Positions 15,701 to 30,700 of a DNA stretch of 64,000 bases are shown here, piece by piece. Below the pieces are notes generated by a model. That model was not told where the DNA came from and ran no database searches. It saw only the letters and a list, made by a program, of their open reading frames with translations. The stretch's first letter is position 1. Each line of letters begins with the position of its first letter. Made by a program: the position numbers and the translations under genes. The stretch spans positions 17,836,488-17,900,487 of the forward strand of contig NC_079480.1 in assembly GCF_026230105.1 (NCBI RefSeq), written 5' to 3'. This DNA is from Diorhabda sublineata. Taxonomy: Eukaryota > Arthropoda > Insecta > Coleoptera > Chrysomelidae.

Positions 15701-18700
15701 GGTCGAAGCTTTTTTCTTTGTTTGGCCAAACCCAAAAAAACTGTAAACATGATTTAGCACATTGAAAAAAATTCCGACATTGATGGTTAATTGAGACTTA
15801 ATCGAAAAGAAATGTGCCAGGCGATCATTAGAATGAATATTACACCAATAATTTGACGGAAGCAAACTTCTAAGAAGCACACCCGAAATTTTTTCCACTT
15901 TCAAGCCGAGATATTCGCTGTGATGGAATGTGGACGAGCGATACTCAATCGACACCATAGAAACATATTAATCTTGATATGATCAGACAGAATAACTGCT
16001 ATACAATCTATAACGGCTGACTATAACCCTATAACAGTGAGCTCTAGGCTAGTGTTATTTTAAAAAGCCCTACCTGAACTGGTGAGTGATTGTTGAAAGA
16101 TCCAGCTCGTTTGGGCCAGTTGGGCGACAAGGGTAAGACGAAGCTCACTCACTCTCAAGATTGGTATCGGCAAATCAACTAATGGGCATAAAACCCATTC
16201 TAATCGTAGCTAAAATGTTGCTATTACGCCTCCAAGGCAAGCTTTGCCTCTATCCATCCGGAGATGGGCCTTTTACTTCTCTAACCAAACAACTGCCTCG
16301 ATTAAACGGACATTAAATTCGACTTCTGAGCGAAAAAAATCATCTAAGCTCTCTACTCTATACTATAGGCATCTCAGACGAGACGGAGTGGCGGTGGTAC
16401 ATGGAGAAGGAAAAAACTACAGACCACGTCAACTGTGAGTGACCATTACTCACACGAGCTCGGTCCAAATACTTTACAAGTTTACAGGTCTCTTAGTGAT
16501 TCAATAGAAAGTTCCTGATCGGCTTTTCAATGGTCATTAGCCTTTGATAATTTCAAGCAGGACACGACTGGTGTATCAAAAGTCCTTTATGCTTAACATT
16601 CCTTGGACGACCACTATCCTACTATGAACCACTACACCAACACTCACAATTACATTGTCTAGCACGCGTTTCGATATACAAGTTATCGACTTCAGTATAG
16701 AGTATCGTTAGTCTATGTAAATTTAGTTATATTTAACGAATTTCATTATAATATATGGAATAATAATCGAAATTTAGAGAGAACTGTGGCAAAAATCACT
16801 TACCGTTTCTTTTGTGATGGTTGGATACCCGTAGCTAATAAATTTTTGTAATAATCCGACCTAATGAACCTAGGATAACAATCTTTCTTCAGAAGTAATG
16901 TATACACATGTTCTTGTGCGGCGTCGAAAGTGAATCTACTCGGTGATTTCATTTCTTGATTTATTTTTTCCATTGTTTTTCCATCTATGTTAATTTCGCA
17001 TGGTGCCCCGGGTGCTAAAAATTCCCTGAAAAGAATTGATTATTATGTATCCGCTCAGTCATCGAGTGAACTACTATTATATTTACTTATAAATATCCAA
17101 ATTCGTTTGGGATTGAAGAAATTGAACGATCTAAGCAAGAAAAATAGAAACACCCTACAATAAATTCCGAGACACATCAGAGGTGAGGGAAATGAAGTAG
17201 CTGATAAGCTCGCTACAGTCATCCCAGCTTCCAGACTTTTTGAGGAGAGTGGGATTGATGGATCAGCTGTGAACACAGGGTTCTCCAGTATTGCTGCAAG
17301 AAAGGATAACAAAATAGATTCCTTGGGCTGGAGTGTATATGAGAGCCCAATATTCATATACATACATACAGAAGGTTTGTTAGAAGTAAGTGGATGCTCT
17401 AGTCAAGCTAGATTCTATAGTAAGATTGGAAGGATTGAAATGCTGAATACAAACTACCGCTACGCAAAAAAAACCTGATACTTTCAAGGATAACTTTGTT
17501 TTTTATTCGGAGAATTCGAAAATGATTGGAAAATTTGGTTTAGATGTGTTATGTGATGGATGTGGGGACATACTGAATGCAGTAGGCAAGACAATAACTA
17601 AACTCGTGGCCATAATAACGCACCACTCTTTATTTCAATATGAACACCTAAAATGTTAATCTTTTGGGTTTCTTTTTTTTTCTATCACAAAAAGTATCTC
17701 AAATGTTAGCATTAAAATGTAACAAAATTTTTTATCGCAAATAACTGTTTTTGTGGTTTTTTGAAATTTTAATTTTTCATTTTATTGTTGTACCAACTTG
17801 TGGACAGTAGTAATTTAGGTCAATCAAAGTGTGCTAAAGCTCAGACTAGTTGAACAAAAAAGAATAGAGCTAGGCAGTTAAGTGAACGCAAAGCTGAAAG
17901 AATAGCCGAGTTAGTTGGACAGGGATAAAGTTATCGTGAAGTGTCAATTCTGTTTGGCGTACACCACACAACCATTGGCAGATTGATGCAAAGGTTTTGA
18001 GTGACCGGTTCACATTCTAGGAGGCCAGAACAAGGACATCCTACAGTTTTAACTCCTCGAGATGACCGTTTTTGCTATTAAATTCATTAAGCAATCGGTG
18101 TCGAGCTCAACAGCCTTTTAAAGTCCGAAATGTAAATGTATCTGATAGATAAATAGGACGAGACTTTCAAATGCTGTTCTACTCAGCAGAATAGCTTTCC
18201 AGGCACCTTTGCTAACCAAGCAGCATCGTGTTGCTAGACTAAGATTTGCAACATTAAGATTGAAATTTGGAAAATTGGTGCCAAGTTTTATTTACTGATC
18301 AGGCAAGAATCAGTCTAAGAGGTCCAGATGGACGTAATCAAATTCGAAGACGGGGAGGAGAAAGATTTGAGCAGTCCTGTATCATTACTAGAGAGCTGTT
18401 CCAAGGAGGATCTATTATGTTTTGGGGAGAAATTTGTTTTTATGCCCGCACAGAATTAGTGTCTCTTCCTAGACACGTCTTTAACACAGCAAGATACATA
18501 GTAAAGAAGTTTGTCATTGCAATTATAATAAACACTGTAATGTGGTAGTAGATAATGTAGTAGAAACTAGCTGAAATGCGAAGAGAAGTCCATAACGAAA
18601 TGGTTATTGTGGCAAACCTGTCGGTAAAAAAGTGTGCTCGAGTATGGTCGCTATATTGCGTGACGTACGTAGATATGATGTATAGTGAATACGACATTTA

Positions 18701-21700
18701 TTATTGAACTTTGATTAATTTGAAAAATGGTATGTGAATCTTGTTTTGGGCCAGGATGTGAAAATACCACTACTAAAACATCTGATAAAATTTTTTTTAT
18801 GATGCCCAAAAAGTTCGGTAATACAACTACAAAATTGAGGATCCTGCGAGATATAATTATTTTTTTGCCAGGATCATTCTAATGTGAGTAAGATTCAAAT
18901 TTATCTTTTATTTTAATTTTTTATGGTGATTAAGTTTATCATGCGTTCAATTTTAATGTGAATAAGTAATAATATATGTATAAAAGGTTTATCCAGTTTA
19001 TTCTTATATATAGAAAAATGTTTTATTTAAACGTAACTAATAAATAAAAACCGTATTATAACTGCACGCGATACGTTGCCAGCAACGATAACCTCGTGAT
19101 CGGTAACTGATCAATGTTTTTATTGAACTGAATCGTTTTCTCATATGATCAAATTGATCTTTTTTGGACGAGGAACACCTTAAGACAAAGAGCAAGAGAT
19201 ATCAGACACCTTAAGTAGCATTCGTCTTGAAAACCCAATAATTTGAAGTACATTATTAAATTACATATTAAAAATATATGCTGAAAGCAAGCGAAAATTG
19301 GATGGCTACAGAAAATTATTCAAAAAATATACTAACACATAAAAACGCGTATATTGTGGATTTTTAGAAAAAATCAAATATTTATAGACGATAGAGTATT
19401 ATAACCGATTTTTCAATTAAATAATAATAATAATTGATACAAGCCACACATTTACATTGTTCACTTAAATAAAGAAATCATTTTTTTTTCAAACTCATGA
19501 ACTCATGAAATTACTTATTACTTAAATTAAATTAAATTACTTATGAATCCTCAAATATTCTATTTTATATTTAATTTCAACTCACTCGAAAATCTCTTGA
19601 ACCTTCCAAGATATCTGTGATTGCGCTGACCTCCTCAAATCTTGAACAGCCATCCAAAATCGAATGTTTTCGTGACTGTATTCTTTTCTAAGATAATTCG
19701 TAAACTCTTGCAGTCCTGTTGGGTCGGATACCAACTCCTCCATAGACAAAGCCCATCTTCTTACCCTTTTTTCCGTAGGAACATCCACCCTGTTAAAGAT
19801 TAACTATTAGTGTTATATTTGAATAAATTATATTAACCATTGAAGGATTGAGCATCCTGGAGTTGTTTCTTAGTAAAATTTCTAATATTTTCACGCCAAT
19901 TTACCATAACGTACCTGAAACTAATTTTAAACAGATTCTTTTCCATTTGCGTATAATATATAATATAATTTGAATTTGAAGTTCCAGTTACATTTCCTGT
20001 ACACTGTAAATATGCATTAGATACAATGGGGAAAATCACCATAAAAAACATATGCTTATTATTGAATTACTTGATAACAATTAATTGTGTCCTTAAGCAA
20101 ACGTGAATTATTGATTAACTGATTAACTATTATGACTTACTCTAATAAATCGTAAAATATTCTTGGAACAATTTGAGTTTTGAATACTTGTACTTCTGTT
20201 CACGTTGGTTGGCTAGAAGACAGAAGCTACCACATTCTTTTAATTGGAGAAAGTTATATCACTTCAATAATTTTCACCTTCTCAAATTAAGTTGATATCT
20301 TGAATTAAGTAGGATAAAATGAGTAATGCGTCCTTATAATCGTGCATCGTATATCACAAATGCATATAAACCCACGATAGATATGTAAATCATGATGGAT
20401 ATACTTAGTGTACTAACATATTTCATAAAAGAAAATTATGAATCCATAATTTCGCTATCTACGGCAAAAATGGTATAGATATCACCCTGTATTCATGCCT
20501 GAAGATCAATGATAGTGTAACTAGTAACGCAATAGCCACGGAATTATTAGTCCAGAATTGATTTAACTGTAAAAAAGATGTTTGTAAATGTTTCACTGAC
20601 TGCTATAACGCATTTGATAGTGTACGACACCACAAACTAAAGCAAGTTCTCAAAAGACTCGACATAGATCAGAAGGAAATTTGGTGCATTTGAAAATTAT
20701 ATTGGAACCAAATAGCACAAATAAAAATAGTTTTGATACATACAATACCAGAAAAATAAAAATAGGATATCTGCTATGTCAACTCCTGTTTAAATTATAT
20801 TCGAAGGTGATATTTAGAAGGGGACGAAGAAAGACCTGGAGATATGAGTTATTGGAGTGTGAATTAACAATGAAAGAATGCTACTGATGCGGTCCAAATC
20901 GCTGATAATATGTCGGACCTACAACAATTGATCATTAAAGTTTAATAATAAAGCAAAATCTTGGGCTTACGAAGTTTACTTCTTGAGTTTTGATATAAAC
21001 AAATAGAAAAAGAAATATTTATGATTGTATTTGCCTTTATTGTTTCTCTTTCACATGCATTTAAACCAATTGTCGAAGCATTTTTTCCATTCGAATTGAG
21101 GTACCTCCAATTCATGAGATTTGAATGCATCAATCGCTCTTAGATCTCAGTATTTAGAAAATAGACTAAAAGATTAATTATACGATAAAAAAATAAAACT
21201 GTGTTAAACAACCATGATATATGATAAGGAAACGGATTCTAATATACGAAAAAGAGAATTTTTAGAAATGGTTCACATTCATAAGAGCGAAAAAGTTATA
21301 AATGACTTTATAGCTCTATTTTGTATATTTTGATAAAACTACAAATAATTTAATTGACTAATGCCATATACTTAAAATGTGAGGAGTAGGGAAAATTTAA
21401 TTTGCTTATTAGAACAAAGTTCTATTTTGATTTTATTCTGATTTTGATTCATGATTAAGCTGATCTATTGATTAATATAAATTCGCAAATTGTCAGTGTC
21501 TATATCATATTTTGATAAAGACTGAAGTCAATTCTAAACGTCAATTTATTCCCATTTCTAAAAAAACTTAATATTGAAACAGAAGAGACCTAAAATCAAA
21601 AACATTTAGGAACATAAGTAAATATATCTTTGCGAGCATTCGACTCTAAATTATGGCGAATGCGTTAATAGTATCAATCCCATCATATTCAGATTGGGAC

Positions 21701-24700
21701 ACTACGTCATCGACTTCAATTCATTGAACTTAACTAAAATTCTGAATATTTTGATACAAAATATCACTATCATTCATGAATATAATAATAAAAAAGAATT
21801 TAGTAATATATGATTGTTATTTAGAAAATGTTAATAATGAAGAAATAACTATTCCTTCATAAAATAACACTTTCCCAAAAGTTTTTCCTATATTTATAGT
21901 TTATTGCATAAGTAACTATGGTATTTCACACTGAAGAAATTCACGTAATTTATGGCCAATATTCGTTGAATCAAATTTACTCCTATTCAAAAATAGTGAG
22001 TAAACATACGACGTTATCTTTCAATGAAACGTAAATCGTTTGGCACTTCTTATTGAGACACACACATCATTCTATTTCATCAGATTTATGAAGTGATTTG
22101 TTACAACTTCAAACTGAATAACTGATATGCTTGGAAACGAAACGTTTTTTGTAACTTATTTGGAAAGAACGTATCCATAGTTAAGCTCAGTCACCACGAT
22201 GCAATAGAGATCAATTATTAAATTCTATCGAATAGAGTTAATTCACTTAATTTTTAGTACAAATAGAAGTGGCAAGGTGTTTCTAGAAATAAAAAAACAA
22301 TTCAAAAAGAAATATGACTGGATTGATACATTCTTTGATTCCACTTCACATAAAAGACGATGTATCTTTGATGATTCTGTTGGAAAAACTTAAACAAATA
22401 TTTGAATACAGTAAAATATCACGCAAAAAAATCAGGAATTCCAAAATTGTATATGAGTTGGATTATGCAGCTGGAAAGTTGTAACATTCCATTCTACCTG
22501 TTAGGCGTTTTTTTTGAATATTTTTTATATTACTTTGTTTACATATTGTGGCTTAGTAATTGTTTCTAATTCATTTCTACGTTCAAGTTATGAAATAAAT
22601 TTATTTGTTGTGAACTTTCCAGTCGATTCCAAAAATTTGATAGAATCACAGCGTCGAATCCAAACGTCGCCTATCTACATTATACAATGACTACTAAAGT
22701 TTATACACAATGTAAACTTCAGTTAATTGTGACGATATTATTCTTTATATTTCCTGGAAAGTTTTTCTAATATCTTTTCAAATCTACTCTTTGTATACGA
22801 GATGTGGCTAGTGAATAATCAAACTGGTGATATTTTTTCCATTTAATGTATATTCACTTATTATAAGCTTCCATATATAGCCGTCCTATCTTCTTAATAG
22901 CTCTATGCCAATCTCCAAACAGTGCAGGAAGTTTTTTCTGTCCGTTCTGTCACTACTTCAACAGACTATAATCTTGTTTCTTGTATACAAATTTGATCTT
23001 AGGAAAAATATAGAGATTCCACAGTTCAAGATCCAGGATTAAATTGTATTCGAAGGGTCAATACAAATATTTTTGCGAGCGGTTTGTTGTTCAAATATGC
23101 GGATTTTAGGCACCATTTCGGCACAAAATTCTCGCATGTTGAAATTTTCATTCTTTGTCAATTTCTGTAGATCCAACGATCGTACGAATTTCACCCGATG
23201 CGACGGTCAAATATTTCCGATATTTTCATCCATTTTTAATGTGGAAGGACGACCCGAACGTGAATCATCTTCAACATCTTCTCGGCCATCTTAAAAACGA
23301 ATACACTCAAACCACATGCACGCAACAGATACTCATTGTCATACACTTACTTCAATGAATCATAAGTTTTAATTTCAATTAACTTTCATAATTTCTTTAT
23401 ATTTTGGAACATATAAATCCAGTTTTTGTATGTGTTAGAGCATAAGCTCCTTTTTATCTATATTTTTTTTATCTACTCGCTTCCTCTTCAGTCATGTTCA
23501 TCTGTATTCTCGGTCCATCCTAATTTTTTTAGCAGTTCTACAGCTGCCAGCTTGGTGTTACGCTGACACCATGCTTCCAAGCGGTACCCCTCCATCTCAT
23601 TAAAATTAACCCCAAGACTTAGAACTCATTTGAGGGCTGCAATAATCCCGGATTTCCGTAAATAAGTCCCAGTTCTTATCATTGATATATAAATAAATTT
23701 GAAATGTTTTTAACATTGAATTTATAATTGTGATTTCTTGGATACCAGTCAATGGAAATTCTATTATTTTTTAATAATAGTATCATTCGCTGAAATCTTT
23801 TGTATTACTCACAGCCATAAATATCAATTTAGACAATCGTGTTCAGGGATACCTTATTTGGTGATTCCAGCTTTGTCCCCTTTTTTTACGACACTATTAA
23901 CTTGTTCGTGTATAAGCTGGTGATTCCAATTTAATATTATTTCCCCGCTATAAATACCAGTTATTGATATACTTCATTTGAAGCCGAATACCACTTTCCG
24001 AGAAAGAGTCTCCAGCCGGGGAACTAAGGTTACAAAATGTTAGCTGATAAGATAGTTAGTCGTATTGAGATTTATTAGCCAACTGTCAGTGATAGACTCA
24101 ATTAAAATCCATAATATCATCGGAAGAAATGCTCCCGTGGAAAATTCTCCCACGAAAGTATAATTAGAGTGTAAGCGTAAACAATGTAATAAGTATGATA
24201 TTTCACCAACAGTTCCATTTAAAAACGAGTAAAAGACTTGGATATAATGTCAATAGCAACTAAACTAAAGTACACACGGAGTTCAACAACCATCAAATTC
24301 AAGAAAAACAACTCGGTAAGTAGATTCCTCTGTCAATTAATAAATGGAAACTTATTCTATCAAAAGATTGCTTGTGAAGAATTTGGAATCTTGAAATTTG
24401 TAGAGTGACAGCATGTATAAGCAGCTCAAATATATACGAGGATGCTTCCAGGACTACTTGGCTCAAAAAAGAGAATATAAAAATTTTGGAAAAAAAATAA
24501 TTATTAATCAGCGTGATCTCCTCTTCACTCCTAGCACTTTTCTCAGCGATTTTCAACATTTTAAACACCCTTTTTATAGCCAGAGATGGCTAAATATGAC
24601 TGATAGAGTGCGTGCATACTCCAATTTATGGAACGGTATTTGCCTTCTCCCTTTTCAGTTCGTTGTTTTGATTGTTATTTTGTTATAAAATGATAGATTC

Positions 24701-27700
24701 AGGTTTCATCGATGGTTATGGAAGAAATTAATTTCTGTGATACATTGTGAGCAAACGCGGCACCCATCTTGCGCACAGCTTTCTCATGATCAAATTTTCA
24801 GTTAATATGCGATGTAATGCACATTTTGAAATGCCTACTATTTTCTGCTTGCTCTATCACTTTCAGTCAACGGTCATCCAGCACTGCTTTGTCGAATTTC
24901 TTCAACATTTCTGGATTCGTGTGTACTTTCTAATACAGTGGTATTTTTTAGACAACGAACGCTATCTCTAGGTGAGGTCAGGTACTTCTAGGACCATTCT
25001 CGTAATTTTAAGAATTCATTCAAATTCCTAACATTCTGCCTCTTTTTCTAACTCCGAAGATTATTGTATAGCATCCCTAAGCTCTAGTATATGTTATAGA
25101 AAATGATCTGAAAATATTAAAATTAGGTTTTTAATGTTTCAAAACTTTATTGGTTGCAGTAAGTATTTACTAAAATCAAACCAATTTACGAAAAATAGAA
25201 ATATTCAACAGTATCCTCCATATTGTCCAATTGATGGACTTCAATATTAGCAAGTATTTTCCAAAAATAAGGAATTTCGATGATTGGAAAATTGAAAAAT
25301 CTACAATCAACTGATTAATGTTTGTATGATACTTGCCTTTTTACCATAACTTCAAATGATTTCCTTAAACGGTGCATCATTACCTCGCTGCAAAAAAATC
25401 ACTTCTGTTACAAATCAGTTGCATGTTTTTTGTTAATGAGGATGCTACTCTCTCTTTCTAAAAACAAACCGCATGCTGGATAATCATCTAAATTTTGATT
25501 CTTCACTCAAGTTTAAATTTTTATCTTTCAATTTCTTTCCGGTGTGTTTTATCAATAAACTCAATTATACAATTCAACTGGATTGCCTGAAATCTTCTAA
25601 CTACATACAAAAGCTAAAACAAGCTCAAACAATGTAAACAATTTCTACATTAGTTTTTTCTTTTATTTTGTATTTAATTCAAATTTTTAGGTACTTTTTA
25701 AAATTATATCATTTTAGTAATTGTATTCCAATATCTGATTATACAATATCCATACTTTTATCACTATAATTATTTGGATGACATTTTCTATTAACGAAAA
25801 CTTCTCCAAAAAGGAATATCTTTACATACATACATCTTTAGATAATTCGAATATTTCAAGGTGAATTATTTACATTACTGATTCTAGCTGGAATCACAAA
25901 GAGAATATTTCTTAAAAGAACTAACAGAAAAGGATAGAACTAAATAGAAAAAGGAGTAAAGCAATAATTTACCGTAGTAGGAAAAGGGGGCGCAGGAAAA
26001 TACTTGTGTGCAAAGAAATAGACCCACTGTAAACTTTTGACGGTTTGCGGTCTTGCATAGTCATGAATAAAGTTAAATTCGTCTCCAATGTAGTCATCTA
26101 TCAGGCGTTAAAACTCCTCTAGTGCAAACACGGTCACCCTTTCGGATGATCACAGGGGTGCTTCCTGCTCCTATAGAAATTGCACCTCAGATCATGCAGC
26201 AGCCATAAGCACTCCGCGGTTTAAAGTTGCAATCTTCAATCTCTTGGTCTTCGGTACACTCTACTTCTTCAGTCGCCCGCATTGAAGCATATTCTGGTCT
26301 CATCTGAGAACGTCCAATACAGATGATCCTGTGCAAAACATAAGCATGCTTGCCGAAGAGCTGGAACAAGTTTTGGATCAATCGTAGATGTTTTAGGAAT
26401 CAGGATATTTTTCTACAGTCTCCATCTTAATGTGCTTGACACAATAAAGCGGTCATCACGACCAGTTACCCTGTTCCAGGTTACCTATGAAAGAATCCAG
26501 TCTCATCTTATCCCTTTGTCTAGCAACAGCTCGATTACCAAGTCCATTTTCGATCAAAGCAATAGCTGGACAGCTCTTTGTGGTGTAGTATGCATTAAAT
26601 TAACACACTTGAACACTATTGAGATCATGAAAAACAAATAATATGGAAATTTCTAATCACATAAGCACGTTCCATTTGTTTACCGGTTGCTATGCATATA
26701 AATGATAAGCCTTACATATGAATTCATACTCATATTAAAGCATATTAAATTGCTTTCCAAGATGATGAGATACTTTGAACTATGAAGGATAGAAGAACTA
26801 TGAAGTATACGTTTCTAGTTGTTGTTAAGATATGTAAAAGAAAAGGAAACAAGGTTTGAAAGTTTATATCTCGTTTAATTCTGAAGTTAGGTAAAAAATT
26901 ACTCTCTAACAGTTCTAGCAATAAATAGATGTATCCAACTATCAGATCCTGGATTTGGATGCTTAGCTTTTCAAAAAGCAAAAACTGCATTGGAAGAAAG
27001 TAATTATCCGGAAAAAATAGTGGACAATATATTTCAGAATAGGATAAACAGATAAAAATATGAATGTATCTTTGATAAAACTGATGATTAGTCATGACTG
27101 ATTAATTGGTTAGGAGAATTTTTTCAATTTTGTGAACTTTTTTTAACTATACCAGGCCTCCCATGACTGTTCCGAAATTCCAAAAAAAATGTTAGTTTGT
27201 TTTAGGTACAACTCTCTCAATTTTTGAGCTAGTCAGTCTATGAAAAATCCATTTTGTAGGATTTATAATGCATCTAAAAGGTTTGCAATATAGTGTACCC
27301 TTTATTTTTGACAAGGAAACGTAGAGAGGGTCCAAAAATGGTACCAGTCACACGCTACTGTGGAGTTTGAGAGTTTATATCTCCGTTAATTCTGGAGTTG
27401 AGAAAAAAATGAGAATAAATCAAAGTTCTTACTAAAACATTTCGTTCTCTAGTAGTTCTAGCGTATGCTCCATATTTTTTAGTAGTCTTAAAAAAACATA
27501 TTTTTTTTCTATTTAAAAATACTTCTTCCATTGTAAAATTCAGAATCAATTTCTCTAAACCATTCAAACTTGTTTTTCCTATTATTTTTATTCAATTTAA
27601 GTGATTTGCAGATATATAACATGTTATTCCGATAAGGGTGGTAATTTTAGGTCTTTTTTTAAAGCTATATTTAACCTACTCACAGTTTTTTCAATAAAAT

Positions 27701-30700
27701 ATGTAGTTTTTCAGGTATTTGTGAAAAATTTTTTTACTCATTCATTTTTCAATTTTTTACTTCATATTGTAATTTGTGCTTAGAATGCTTTTTGCTATCG
27801 ATTTCTACGGTTAGTTTTAATAAAAAAGTCACCACCTCCTAGTTAGGGTGATATTCACCCCAGAGTGAAAGCACATATCGGCATAGGGTGGACTTTTTAA
27901 GGTATTCATTATCTATTATTAAAAGTCGATGCACCTTGATGTCAATCTGAGGGTAAAAACCATTGTTCACTGGACTAATGATGATATAAGCTTTATAAGT
28001 AAAAAAATTGAGATATAGAGAAGAGTTCCATGTTGGTACCGACTACCCCTCTAATGGAAAGTGAAAAATAATAACAATTTTTCTCACTATAAACATATAA
28101 GAATCAAACAACTACTAGACCTAATTATTTATACTATAAGAGATGTGAAGGATCATTTGCTAGTCGAAATTGATTTTACAATTGAGCGATAGCGATGGCT
28201 GGAAATTTCGATATTAGTGAATATATTCACATCCCGTGAAGTATATTCATTCTTCTTATTTTATCAACAACGTTAAACTGATATTTCATTATCGGATGGA
28301 TATAGAAGAATCAGTAAACATTGCTTGTTTTTTGCTGTAGTATGGAGTAGCTTATCAATTCCTCAAACAAAGACTGCTACTGAAGTTTCGAAAATCTTAT
28401 ATTTGCGTACTATCACGAAAACTGCTGTATTGGAGCCCCTACTAAACTTATGTTGTGAATATTCTTCGCTGAATTTCATCTTTTTTATATGGGAAATCAT
28501 AAATATTTCCAATATTGCTTAACTTCTTTAGGTAGTATGATTAAAAAGGAAATGTTGTAGTGGAATAATGAAGGTACGTAGACCATTTTTCTCAAGGGTA
28601 GAAAACTGATTTTCTGAGGGATTTGCTTCTCTGTTTCAAGGAAGAAGATTCAATGATACAAATTTTGGCCTTAAGACATATCCTTCAATAGGTCATTCGA
28701 ACTCATTTTTAAATTTTCTGGTTCTAAATATAAATGTTTATATGCTGGCAGAATTCCTACACACCAGGTATTTGTGACCAAAATCTCTGCAATTACTTAT
28801 GGATATTAAAAACCTCATTAGACTGGTAGGTGTCATGAGGTTCCATTTAAAATATTGAAAAAATATTAAAAAAAGAATGATAAACACAATTAACAGCGTA
28901 CATTGGAGAAGGTAAAGTACAGCAGAGGAAATCGTGGTTTGATAAAGAGTCCTACACGTATCAGGAAGAGAGAAATCCCTATTCCTACACTTGCTTACAA
29001 CACGAACAGAAAACGAGCTTGCGACTTTGATAGTTTCAACAAGAAACGCATATAGGCGATGAGAAAAAATGAGATCTCCTCAACTCTAAGGTGAAAATTC
29101 TGACAAAGGTGATTCTTGTACAAAGATGTTTTGGACAATCTGTTCAAGATTGAGATGAGATAGATTTAGTAAACAATCTCAATCTCAACAGTACGCAGAT
29201 AGTATGATACATTCATGACCTGGCACTTCTGGTAAGAAATAAGGAAAACTTATAAAAACTTCATCTGATGGGAAAAACCGGTGCAAACAGGTTGAAGGTG
29301 AATGTCCAAGAAACAATGTACATATTGGTAACTAAGAGAAGGAGAATTAATTTGGTCGGATATCAGTTCAAAAGATCAAAATATTCAAAGTATTTGATTG
29401 TGATAATAAATTATATGGCAAATATGAGTAGCGGAGAATATCATAGAGGTATATAGAGCGTACTGGAGGTCTGTGAAGTCTGTGGAGTCTAGAGGAGAGT
29501 TCGAACACAAATATTCAGAACTGGAATTAGACCAAGCATTACATATGGAGTCCAAACCATGTGCCTGTTTAGAAAAGTATGAAGAAGATCTCTCAATATT
29601 GAAAAAATCATAATGGGACCTATCAAGACTGATTTCTAAGAAGATTTAAGCACTCACGAGATTAAGAATGAGGTGGGAGAGGTTTATAGTAACGGTGCAG
29701 AAGATTAAACGCTTTGGACACGTCATATGAAGAAGAGATCCGAAAGCTTTCATATTGAAGATTACAAAGTGGAAGCTAACCGTAGAAGAAGAAGAATGCT
29801 TTATTGTGAAAAGTTGTTTACAAGTTGTGAACAAGAGCTTATAAATAACCACAAAGTAAATAGAAATAAATGCAGTACATCACAACTATATATACAAAAT
29901 TCAAAGAAATAAAATACAAGATCTGCGCAGCTTTTTAGGGTTTTCCTTTACAGCAATCAATTCGGGAAGTTATCCAACGATTTACGATAAATGAAAATGA
30001 GAGTATTCATTTTGATACTGCTATTTGAAGTTTACGTTGTTTGAAAGTAAATCTCCCATTACTTTGTAATTTTTGTATAATTGAGTGTATCAATAATTTT
30101 TTTATCACACAATTTTTATTACATATTTATATCTTATATTTCCTTAATGGAACTGGTATATTCAAGACAAAATTGAATTTTGCAAGCAAAAATCTACTTA
30201 TGCAGGTATAATATATATAATGGATCTTCAAGTTCTACCACTGAATCAATTTTCTCTGTGCATATTGGAAAAATAAATGTGTATCATTGCAGCAAACAGT
30301 TTAAAATTTATTCAAAAATATACAAAATTATCTTTTATAAATTATATTATATGAATATATTTCTTTATTTTGTACAAGGCTTTATTATACAATGTTGTTC
30401 TTCCTAAGCAGCTTTATCAACTTGCAGTACATGGACTGTCCCTTTGGCCAAGAAAATGAGTATCTAAAATAATTAACGTCAAAATGATCTTGCGCGATTC
30501 TGCACGAAAAATAGTTCTTTTCGAAGATACGTGTTGTTGCTGTTTTTTAGTATTGGACCCCTAGTATGAGAGTTATTGCGCATGCTCAAATTAGTCGGAC
30601 TATAACTGTGTGGATTCGCGATTTGAGTAGACTGAAATTTTTGAGTTCGATCCCCGATTCGGAAAAGAGCTTTAACAGCTCGAAATATATATATTCATAA

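Noticed and set aside
15741..15958. Extension of the open frame upstream of the 15.6-kb Rgs7 exon, giving a 152-codon ORF
   Set aside because: A strong acceptor (atgtttacag) at 15741 joins in phase to the RGS-box exon. The upstream residues have no R7 similarity.
17055..17363. 102-codon minus-strand ORF next to an Rgs7 exon
   Set aside because: Antisense to an RNase H-like LINE frame; it is not continuous with the Rgs7 exon, whose acceptor at 17026 is well defined.
26745..27095. 116-codon minus-strand ORF
   Set aside because: Phe/Leu/Ile-rich by AT bias, with no motif, and it overlaps a repeat.
30600..30663. Possible SINE or tRNA by a B-box-like GAGTTCGATCC
   Set aside because: No convincing A box at the right distance and no second copy seen.
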